64,000 bases of DNA, taken from the NCBI GenBank assembly GCA_021613375.1, contig CM038722.1, forward strand, positions 29,153,403 to 29,217,402. Reading direction: 5' to 3'. A model generated the notes under the pieces. It worked only from the letters and a program-made list of their open reading frames with translations, made no database searches and was not told the origin of the DNA. The DNA comes from Megaleporinus macrocephalus. Taxonomy: Eukaryota; Chordata; Actinopteri; Characiformes; Anostomidae. Below, in pieces: positions 17,535 through 28,500 of this stretch; the stretch's first letter is position 1; each line of letters opens with the position of its first letter. The position numbers were made by a program, and so were the translations under genes.

Positions 17535-18954
17535 TTCTGATTGCCTAAATACACAGGCAAGCACATTGTGGATATTATCAGTAATACTAATCAATAGAAT
17601 TAGATGAATTTTTTGCAGCTTAGTGTAATAAATATGTAATAGTTTGACAGATTTTGTAAATGTGGCATTATTGGTGTAAACTGTTCTATTATTATAAACG
17701 CAGATGTGGATGTTATTGAGAACAAAATGCAACAACAGTAGCTCTAATGCAGCATGTATGAGTTGAGAAATATAAAGGAAGGAAATGTTTCTACACAGGT
17801 ATACCACATAACACGCCTTAACAATTTACATCCTACCCAGTCTCAGCCACAGACGCTCTGCCTACACATAGACAGAGAGTCTGATATCTTTGTTGAGTTA
17901 ACTACAGTGTCTGTATTCTGCTAGTTATATTATAATTGGCTATTCACACTCCCACACGAGAGTTTTGTTGCTCCAGCCAAGTTCAGCTATACTTCTGTGT
18001 TTCCTGGGGTACTGTATTCATTGTGATCCCTTTTTCAAGATCGTCTTCTTCTGTACATTATGCCTAATAGCAGGTTTTTAACGGCAAAGGGTACAAGACG
18101 AGAGTCTTCCTAGTATCCGGCAGTGTAAGACTACATACTATCAGGCTCTGTAACAAAACAAAACGCACAGCAGAGCCAGTTAATCTCGATTCAGGATCAA
18201 GATTGCAGGAGGACAAGATCTAAGTGACTTTGAAAGAAGATTCATAATTGGGTCTGGAGCTCAAAACAACAGCACAACTGCATAAGGTTTTGACAATAAC
18301 CGACTAAAGTGAATCTAGTGCTCAAACATAAGTCCGAATACTGCCTGATCCATGTAGACCCAGAGTTGCCCCATTATTATAAGTGCGTGTAAAAGGCAGG
18401 GAACAGATTACTGCAGTTATGGGATTATCAAGTACACACACTCAATGATCTGTAGCACCTTTTTATCCAATTAAAACAAGACAAATAACGTGTTCTTTGC
18501 TATCAAACAGGCAGTTCGCGTGCACTGCTAAGTGCAGCCAATTTCCACAATCAGAAAAGCATACTGGGCCATATTGCAATGCATCTTCTCAACAAAACAA
18601 TAAACACTGCCACATTGCTCAGCTCTAGCCACACTTTGATAAATGAGGTTCCATAGTGAAGTGTTTAATGCCTCTAAAAATCCCCTAACAAACATGATTA
18701 CACAAAGCAGTTACGAACATGCTGCCCAAGGTTTCACAAGGTTCACCATAGGAAGTTGTGCAGGCGTTATGTATTGAGATTTCTTTGTTCCACCAAGAAA
18801 ACACATAAAAACTCAAACTACACATGAATGTGTTTCTTTTTTTTAATTAAAGAAAATATACTGATGTTGGGACCCCTGATTCTTGACAACACCACTGTAT
18901 TGTTGTTTACATACCAACAATACAGTGGTTGGCCACTACAGTTCATGGTGGCTC

Positions 18955-19352
18955 TGAGGCAGCCATGACACTGTAGCAGTAATTCCTAACACCAGGGCTT
19001 CCTTCTGTCAGCAAGAGTTAATTGTAGCAGACAAATAATGTTTATTCGAGTGAACATTCGAACCTGAGTTTAAACAAAATGACTCGATACCACAATATTA
19101 CTCATTACTGAAAGTGTTGCAGTTTAAGTTTAGCCAATAGGATGTTCCAGAGAGGCAAGATCCGTGCCCTTACTAAATATGCTGAACTTAATATATTGAC
19201 TGTCAGAACAAACGTTAATATTTAGTATTTCATTTCATGAGCTGTGCTTTGTGGATTCCGCAGTATCCTACAAGACATGAGAAAAATCAGCAGGGTGAAG
19301 GATTATCATGGCAACCTCATGGAGACCTTAACAAGTGCAGACATGTTGCAAA
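18955..19352 (+). pseudogene. Inverted partial duplicate of cenpk with a decayed exon
   Basis: This plus-strand block is a diverged copy of the minus strand of about 13215-12810. Shared marks are ccagggcttcctt, gtcagcaagagttaattgta, gaacattcgaacctgagttt and the exon start TATCCTACAAGACATGAG. The exon copy begins at 19264 after an intact-looking ccgcag acceptor, has lost three bases (one Lys codon), and breaks up after gagacctta. It sits in cenpk intron 1, antisense to the parent gene, so it cannot contribute to the normal transcript. Confidence 0.8.
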
Positions 19353-19479
19353 ACTGGGCAACTTTATTTTAATTTAGTCACCTGTCTGTATCTGTAGATA
19401 GCCAGTAGTAGTAGGTTAGGGCTTATAAAGATGTTAATGGTGTTGTATGTTACGTTACCTTCTGACTAAAACTAGTCTG

Positions 19480-19705
19480 TCCATAAATACACTGAACTGA
19501 CAATTCTTGCCACTCCTGGACACTATTTGACACTTTGCTGTACACCCTGTACATTTGCACTCCTGGACACTATGTAAACACTATTCAATTTATATTTATA
19601 TACCTTATTGTTTTTTTTGTACTGTGTTTGTAACTGCTACTGGCTGCTAAATTTCATTCTGGATCAATAAAGTATCTATCTATCTATCTGTCTATCTGAG
19701 GTCGT
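19480..19705 (+). mobile_element. LINE 3' tail with (TATC)n
   Basis: Runs through ctgctaaatttcattctgga and ends tcaataaagtatctatctat, the standard microsatellite-like tail of fish L2-type LINEs. Confidence 0.6.
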
Positions 19706-19894
19706 CTATTACATCTTAAATGGTTAAACGCCTACAAGATGCATAATTTAAGGTGGTACGTAAAATTCGTCAGTTTCGTCGCGAGCAGTAAACCAGTCAG
19801 CCAACTATCGAGTTAGTTAAATATAAACTGAGATTATTATATACACTGTTTATTAGTGAGGATGAAAAAGTAACGTTGCTGCTGGACGTCTTAC

Positions 19895-20230
19895 TCGAAT
19901 TGTCCGTTCCACCTTAAATAGCGCAGCAGCGAACTCATGCACCATTTAAGGTAGAAAGGATAATTTGTAGATGCTAACTCCAGAAAGCAAGCAGTTGAGC
20001 TTATCCAGCGAGTCCGAGTTTTACGGTAACCCGGTACATTCTGGTACCTGAGGCTGAAGTTATCTTTTTATTCTAACTGTCCGTTCCACCTTAACTGGTG
20101 CAGCAGTTATCGTAAATCTCTACGACTCCCACGGCCGCCAGAATGTAACTGCTGCCCCATTTAAGGGGGAACGGGGAACTTGAATAAGAAGCTAACTTCA
20201 GAAAGCAAGCGGTTGAGCTTTTTTCAGCTT
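19895..20230. repeat. Tandemly duplicated foldback block
   Basis: Two related units (about 19895-20010 and 20075-20220) share gtccgttccacctta, gcagcag, a ccatttaagg return arm and gctaact followed by cagaaagcaagc and gttgagctt. Within each unit the ccaccttaaatggtgcagcag-type arm is mirrored by ctgctgcaccatttaaggtg-type sequence. Related foldbacks occur at 34824-34882 and 58842-58906. Confidence 0.6.
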
Positions 20231-20379
20231 TTTAAACTGATAGCGACTCTGAGTTGTGCCCCTTAACTCTGCTGTAACGTTAGCTGCTACCGTTAGCCGG
20301 CTAAAGCTAAAAACAGTGTGATTACTCCGGTTGTTGTGAAATTAGCAGTAACACTAACAGTGTGTATGACTGTACATAC

Positions 20380-20550
20380 CGTGCGCGTGTTTTAATCCGT
20401 TAAATCGGTGTTTTCTGTATTTCGTCAAGAGCTGTAAGACTTTAATACAGTGACATTTGTTTCGGCTGCTGCTTCTTTTACACATCCAAACAAAAATACC
20501 GCCACCCCGCCAACCGGAGGTGACGTGACGTGACGTCACTACCCGGGCGC
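20380..20550 (-). promoter_or_regulatory. cenpk non-coding first exon and promoter
   Basis: A minus-strand donor CGCACG|gtatgt at 20380/20379 closes a non-coding first exon that can splice to 17536. Just upstream are overlapping cgtcacgtcacgtcacctcc motifs with a full CRE (TGACGTCA, near 20531) and, at about 20553, an E-box CACGTG. The block is CpG-rich against AT-rich flanks. The exact start site is not determinable. Confidence 0.55.
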
Positions 20551-20798
20551 GTCACGTGAGCGCAGTTTTTTAGTTTATCGAATATTTGATATAAAAATAC
20601 AAAATTAAAATGACATTTTAATGAGAAAACACATCCACAACTCAAATATTTGTTTCTGTATTTACTATAGTATTGTATTGCAGCTTAAACTGAAATCTGC
20701 TGGAATAGTTGTGAATAGTGTTAGAAGCTGGTTTATCATTTTCTGCTTCTCACCATCCAAACAAACCCAAACCCATGTGTAAGATTAAAAAAATAAAT

Positions 20799-20812
<14 letters not shown>

Positions 20813-20870
<58 letters not shown>
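20813..20870. repeat. TA microsatellite
   Basis: Uninterrupted TA run. Confidence 0.95.
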
Positions 20871-20876
<6 letters not shown>

Positions 20877-21616
20877 AAGTTTTTAGAATTACTAAATCAA
20901 TATATGGCTTAATCTTTACATGCTAACCATATTATACTGTAGGGTCATTGTAAGTGTGCTGGAGTCATCATCATACAACTCTGTCTGGAGCAGGAGGCCT
21001 TGGTCTGGTGGTACCAGCTTGGCTTTGGTCCTGGTGGAGATGCTCATTAAAAAAGGCAGCACAGTAAAATTATCTAGAGTCTAAATCTGTGCCTAAAAGA
21101 GTCCCCGTTATAGTTAATGATATGATTATTGTATAAAATGCAGTATAATTACCTATATGGCCTGTAGTCTATGATCAACGTGATTAGGTGTAAGTATTAG
21201 TACCATTACAACTGATCAGTAGTGAGCTGTAACTGACATTGTTTGTTATTTGAGCAGCAGCAGTGACAGACGTGATCATTATGTTTTGTAAAAGTTCAGA
21301 ACAGCAGGTGTTGATAATAAATGGGACACTTGTTGCAGACGGAACTGAAAGTTAGATATGACCCTGGCTTTACACCCAGAACTGATATGTTTGTTTTCAT
21401 AGTTATATAGCTCATCCTTTGGACACAAAGGCATCTTTTTGATAGCTGAATAGTTTATCGGTGGGAAAATAAGATGAGTTACTTTTGTTAGAAGATGTAG
21501 ATGCCAGTACTGGAAAAAAACAAATGGGAATGATTTCATAGTAGGTGGTTCAAACATGTTACCAGTCAAATGAAAAATTCACGTGTTTAAGAAATATTGG
21601 GTTCTGATGGGCTGTG

Positions 21617-21792
21617 AAAAATGGTAAATTGGGAGGGGCAGTGGGAAGTCAGATGAAGACCCCACTTCGCCCCAGGTGTGTAAAAACAAATGTGTTTTCT
21701 TTGATCTCCAGTTGTGGCTACAAGATTTACGATTGCAATGCCTTTAATATTTAATAAAAGAAGCCTCACCCTTAACTACCAATCCTGGTTCT
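21617..21792 (+). repeat. Direct repeat, copy 1 (about 175 bp)
   Basis: Shares gaaaaatggtaaattgggag, cccacttcgccccaggtgtg and aataaaagaagcctcaccct with 22767-22939 at very high identity. Each copy carries an AATAAA. Could be terminal repeats of a small retroelement or two insertions of one repeat. Confidence 0.75.
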
Positions 21793-22505
21793 TGAATTTT
21801 ACTGTATATTTCTAAATAAAAAAAAAAATCAATGACACCCATTTAGTGATGTTGGGGTCTAGTCCATTGTTCTGAGAGCTTCTTGAACAACTACACACCC
21901 TTTTAGACCCACAGTCTTAAGCTGTCTGTGGATTGTTTAAAAATAATAACTATAATAGTAGTAGTAAAACATCCACATGGCTCTGTTAACGTTAAAGATT
22001 TGGGGCTGAAGGATAAACTTTATAAACATAAATCCAAACCTATATCACCCATGAGTTTATTTGTGTTGTTTTAGTTGTTGCAGTTGTATTTTTTGCTGAT
22101 TTTATAATCAAAGGTTTGCAGTTACTTTCTAAAAATAGCATTTCTTTAAATACAGGAAAGAATCTTTCCATAACCACCTGACTTACGTTCAGTCACAAAC
22201 ATGTGGACAAGCCAGAAAAACTGGTTCAGAGCTGCACTTGTATGTTAAAGTGAAAACAGTCCAAGTGTCTGAAGCTGAGCTGAAGGAAGCACGTCTTTAT
22301 TTTCTTAATGTTGTTTTATATTTTTATATTCACAGCAAGGAACTCTGTGTTGCTGTTGGTGAGAAAAACGGGACAGAAGGGATCAATCACACTGCAAACT
22401 AGTATGTAGAGCCGGATTTCAAACATTTGCTTTTGCAGTAATGATTGAACTTACCTAAAGGATAGTTTCCATGCTTGAAGAAGAGTGACGGCCTCAAAAA
22501 GAACC

Positions 22506-25500
22506 ATGTTTGAAGAACTTAAGGGTTCTTCAAAATCTGAGAGGTAGGAGTTAATACAGAATTAAGAAAGTTTTTCTTTTCTTGTTGCTTTTGTATTGTA
22601 ATGTGCATTAAATCAGATCATGTTTCAGCTTGAACATTACATTTCAACTCATTATGTTTAATACCTGGTCTGTCCTTTAGTTTAGAGGATGGATGCAGCT
22701 TTATGATTATGAAAAGAGAGCACCCTGTGAAACATCCACCACAGCTCAGAAATGCTGAGCTGAGAAAAATGGTAAATTGGGAGGGGCAGTGGGAAGTCAG
22801 ATAAAGGCCCCACTTCGCCCCAGGTGTGTAAAAACAGATGTGTTTTCTTTGATCTCCAGTTGTGGCTACAAGATTTACGATTGCAATGCCTTAATCTTTA
22901 ATAAAAGAAGCCTCACCCTTAACTACCAATCCTGGTTCTTTGTGTGTGTTTAGTTTTCATATGTCCTAGTAAATTGTATGTATTGTCACTGTACAAGAAA
23001 AAAAACATGGTCTCTGTTAAATTGATTTCTGAGGCCAAAAACTTGCTTAATGTTAATGTAACAAGATTCCAAATCATACTGGAACTTTGAAATATCATGG
23101 AAAAACAACAATTTAATGACATGACATTAATTTAAATATCATCACTGTCCAACAGAAAAAACAGCAGAGCACAAAAACAATCTTTGCTTTCATTGTAAGT
23201 TAATGAAACATGGATGTCTTTCAAGCTATTTGGATCATTTATTTTGGTCCATTTATCATGAAATTTTAAACTCGTGTTTAAATAAAGCAGAAAAACACAA
23301 ATTGACAAAATTGGAGATATATGTTTTCTTTGGACAGCAACAATACATAGGTACATGGTTTTGATAAATAGGTGAGGATCTATTTTTCCTAGGTGAGATA
23401 TAAATAAGGTCGCCATGCTTACTGTTACATTTTCAACATTGCCAATAATCTGGACCTGGTTTTAGTCCGATTCAGATGGAGAGGTCTGAGTCTCCAGAGC
23501 CTAGCTGTGTGTCTATGAAGAGTGATTGCTCTAGAGATCCTGCCCTGTATTTCAGAGACTTGGACACTAAACTGAGGTAAGAATAGCTTCATGATCAGAA
23601 AGTCAGCTTGTGTAGATAGACTCATAGACTATATGTTGGCAGGTAGCACAAACACTTTTCAGTGAACTCACTGTAGTAACACTTTATCATAGGATAGCGT
23701 TCGTAAGGTTACATTAGTTCTTAATCACAACTTATAATGTAAACATTTATAAATGTATAAATAATAATAATTAATACATTATTCCAGCAGCGTCATTTTT
23801 CTGTAATATTAGGTTGTTTCATGACACTTTGTGGGGAGTTAGTACCTTTGTGTATACCACAGTGACACAAGACTAAAACTATCTAGTCTGCCAAGTCTGG
23901 CTGTTACACAGCAAAGTTTACAAATTGTACCATATATCTCCATAATGGTAACTTTAGAAGTGAAGGCAAAATTTTTTAGAGGATGAATGGTGATTAAGGT
24001 ATTTAAGGTATAAATATATTTAATCTCTTTTAGTTATAAATTAGATCACTGTGCTTACTGTTATTCAAAAAAAAAAAGACGTTTCAACATTGCTGATAAT
24101 CTGGACCTGGTTTTAGTCCAATTCAGATGGAGAGGTTGGAGTCTACCGAGCCCAGCTGTGTGTCCATGGGGAGTGATCACTCTAGAGAACTTTCTCTGTA
24201 TTTCAGAGACTCAGACACTAAACTGAGGTAAGAATAACTTCATAACCAGAGAGTCAGTTTGTGTAGATTAGCCTGCATTTCATAGACCACCATGATTACA
24301 GATTATATGTTGGCACGTATTCCAAACACTTAGTAGGCTCACTGTAACAGTCTTATGTTTAAACACCTTTTACAACTGCATTGTATCATAAAGGTCTCCA
24401 GAGCCCAACCGTGTTTCCTTTAAGAGTGATATCTCCAGGGAACTTCCTCTGAATTTCAGAGACTCAGACACTAAACTGAGGTAAGAATAACTTCATAACC
24501 AGAGAGTCAGTTTGTGTAGATTAGCCTGCATTTCATAGACCACCATGATTACAGATTATATGTTGGCACGTATTCCAAACACTTAGTAGACTCACTGTAA
24601 CAGTCTTATGTTTAAACACCTTTTACAACTGAATTGTTCATCATAAAGGTCTCCAGAGCCCAACCGTGTTTCCTTTAAGAGTGATATCTCCAGGGAACTT
24701 CCTCTGAATTTCAGAGACTCTGACGCTAAACTGAGGTAAGAATAACTTCATAACCAGAGAGTCAGTTTGTGTAGATTAGCCTGCATTTCATAGACCACCA
24801 TGATTACAGATTATATGTTGGCACGTATTCCAAACACTTAGTAGACTCACTGTAACAGTCTTATGTTTAAACACCTTTTACAACTGCATTGTATCATAAA
24901 GGTCTCCAGAGCCCAACCGTGTTTCCTTTAAGAGTGATATCTCCAGGGAACTTCCTCTGAATTTCAGAGACTCTGATGCTAAACTGAGGTAAGAATAACT
25001 TCATAACCAGAGACTCAGTTTGTGTAGATTAGCCTGCATTTCATGGACCACCATGATTACAGACTATATGTTGGCAGGTAGTCCAAACACTTAGTAGACT
25101 CACTGTAACAGTCTTATGTTTAAACACGTTTTACAACTGCATTGTATCACAAAGGTCTGCAGAGCCCAACCGTGTTTCCTTGAAGAGTGATATCTCCAGG
25201 GAACTTCCTCTGAATTTCAGAGACTCTGACGCTAAACTGAGGTAAGAATAACTTCATAACCAGAGAGTCAGTTTGTGTAGATTAGCCTGCATTTCATGGA
25301 CCACCATGATTACAGACTATATGTTGGCAGGTAGTCCAAACACTTAGTAGACTCACTGTAACAGTCTTATGTTTAAACACCTTTTACAACTGCATTGTAT
25401 CACAAAGGTCTCCAGAGCCCAACCGTGTTTCCTTTAAGAGTGATATCTCCAGGGAACTTCCTCTGAATTTCAGAGACTCTGACGCTAAACTGAGGTAAGA

Positions 25501-28500
25501 ATAACTTCATAACCAGAGAGTCAGTTTGTGTAGATTAGCCTGCATTTCATGGACCACCATGATTACAGACTATATGTTGGCAGGTAGTCCAAACACTTAG
25601 TAGACTCACTGTAACAGTCTTATGTTTAAACACGTTTTACAACTGCATTGTATCACAAAGGTCTGCAGAGCCCAACCGTGTTTCCTTGAAGAGTGATATC
25701 TCCAGGGAACTTCCTCTGAATTTCAGAGACTCTGATGCTAAACTGAGGTAAGAATAACTTCATAACCAGAGAGTCAGTTTGTGTAGATTAGCCTGCATTT
25801 CATGGACCACCATGACTACAGACTATATGTTGGCAGGTAGTCCAAACACTTAGTAGACTCACTGTAACAGTCTTATGTTTAAACACCTTTTACAACTGCA
25901 TTGTATCACAAAGGTCTCCAGAGCCCAACCGTGTTTCCTTGAAGAGTGATATCTCCAGGGAACTTCCTCTGAATTTCAGAGACTCTGATGCTAAACTGAG
26001 GTAAGAATAGCACCCTATAAGGCAATTCAGCTCATGATACTTTAAATGCATCTCCCTCTGTGGTTATAGACTGCATGTTGACTGGTTTAAAATTTTTATT
26101 CAGCTTTGTGTGTTTTGGCAACATAACATACGCGACACCTATATAACCCCCTCGTGACAACTGTCATAGATTTACATATTACAAATAAGTTGATATAACA
26201 TCAAAGTCATGTGACATTAGACTGAGTTATCTGTAAGGTGTTACCCTCGTTGCTTTGTTTTGTCATAACAGTGAAAAACAGGACACGGCTTCCAGCACTA
26301 AAAGAACACATCACCTGGACTACATTTTCATGGTGAGTGATGGGCAGAGTAAAAGAAAACTCAATAAAAGATGTACTTTTAAACATTAGAATACCTCATT
26401 CATTCATCTTAATATAGAGTGACTATAAGTATGTAGCAGCAAGTTTGGACAGTAACAATAATGAAAACCAAAAACATTAAAGAAATACACTTTTAACAGT
26501 TTTTAAACCCTTTAAACCTTTAAATCTTTGGTGCATAAAAAATAGTTTTCCTTTATCTTTTTGAGTTTCCTACAAGGTGCCTGGAGACGGCTACTAGTGG
26601 ATGATCTAAAGACATGATCTGGAATCAGTCAGGCTTTCAGAGATGAGAATATTAGATAATTAGCAGGTTTAAACACTAATAATAAACTTTTGGGATCAAT
26701 TCTGAAAGTGGGTTTGGTCTCAACATTGGTAGGGACACCCTACAAGCCCACCCAGTACAGCAAAAATCCAAAATGACCCCCATCTCAGGGCTGCATACAC
26801 TGCAGAATTTCGAAACGTTGAATGACAAATCAATAAAGAGAGAGAGTGAGTGACCACTGCAAAAAAGCATTGATGAATAAGATACATAAAATACATGATG
26901 AAACTTGGTGTCCTTGAGGGCAGTTTTAAATACTATAAGATCTTATTCTAATGATTTTTTAAAACAAATTCATAAATGTTTTGTCTTTCAAATGTTATAT
27001 TTCGTTGTTCGTTTCGTTATTGAATATTTCTGTTTTATTTGATAACGACAGCTGCTCTTTATATGCCTGTGTTTTGACCCCTGGATTCTGAAAATTGGAC
27101 CACCCCTAAATAAAGCCACTCAGCACATGCAACTGTTTTTACCCCTCCATTATAACAAGCTTTACAGAACAGTGTAATACAAATTTGTAGTACTTGACTC
27201 GTTTTTGGACAAGATATGCAATCATATTTATTTTCTGTGCCTCTGTAAGGTAACCGTGTCCGATCAAGGTGACCCTGGTGGTTGAAATTAGGTGTAGCGT
27301 GTTGTCATTTAATATGAGCATGGTGGCAAATTTGTTATTGTTTCCAGCTTGATAAGTATCATAGTCCCATTTTGTAGCACAGCATTGTTCTTTTTATCAT
27401 ATCTCCTAAATGATAACTTTACTTTTAATGTAATGTAATCTAGTCTGTTTTTTGCTTTAGGAGCTGGAAAATAAAGTCATCTCTCGGTTGAAGAACGAGC
27501 TGAAGAAGTTCAAAAAGTTACTGTGTTCAGATTATTTTGCATGCACCAAAGAAGAAGAGGACAATGAGGAGGATCAGAGCAGTTTCAGAGAGGGTGCTCT
27601 GAAAATAACACTGCATGTTCTGAACAGCATGAACCAGACAAGCCTCGCTAACCTGCTACAAACAAGTAAGTGTATATATGAATGAAATCAAAATAAATCA
27701 AACACAATCGGGACAAATGCATAGTTGGCACACCGGTACTGTAATATATGTTATGAATAGGATAGTTTTAGTGTGGGGATACAGGGGAGAGAAATTGCTC
27801 AAATGAATTTCTATATTGTCATTTCTTCAGCAAACTATAAAAAGGTTTTAGTGGTCTTAAAATATAGAACATTTCCTGAAAAATGTTTATGTCACTTAAT
27901 AATTTTAAACTAATACCTTGTTGAAGGGTGCCAATAATTATTGAGCTGACTCAATAAATAATTTTATGACACTACTTATAACGGTAATAAAATGTGCTAT
28001 TTTTTAGATGTTTCTCATTGGACAGTGATGATTTATCAGATCTAGGCTTTAATCTATGTCATAAATAAATAATTTTATGACACTACTTATAACTGTAATT
28101 TAATAGCAAATCAAAGATGGATAGCAAGGAACTTAGAAGGAAAACACAAAGATTAGACTAGCTCCCTATCCCTTGATTTTAACAGAAACAATAAAAGAGT
28201 GGGTGTCTACAAACTTTTGGACACAAAGTAGCATATGGCAATGCTTATTCTCAAATCGTAATTCTACAACACTCATCCATTCATTCATTTTTACTCTATT
28301 CATCAGAAACGGCCCCTGTGTGTCAGAAAGAAATCAAAACAAAGCTGAAGACAAAATTTATAAGGCTTCATGAAGGAATCTCAATGCAGGGACACTCAAC
28401 ACTGATCAATGAGATCTACACAGATCTTTACATCACAGCTGGTGAGAGTGGAGAGGTGAATAACGAACATGAGGTGAGACAGATTGAGACAGCGTCCAGG

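Larger units (their letters stand above)
20551..22505. other. Intergenic between cenpk and the NLR gene
   Basis: Heads of the two genes point away from each other. It holds a TA microsatellite at 20813-20870 and the first member of a direct-repeat pair. No coding exon supported. Confidence 0.45.
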
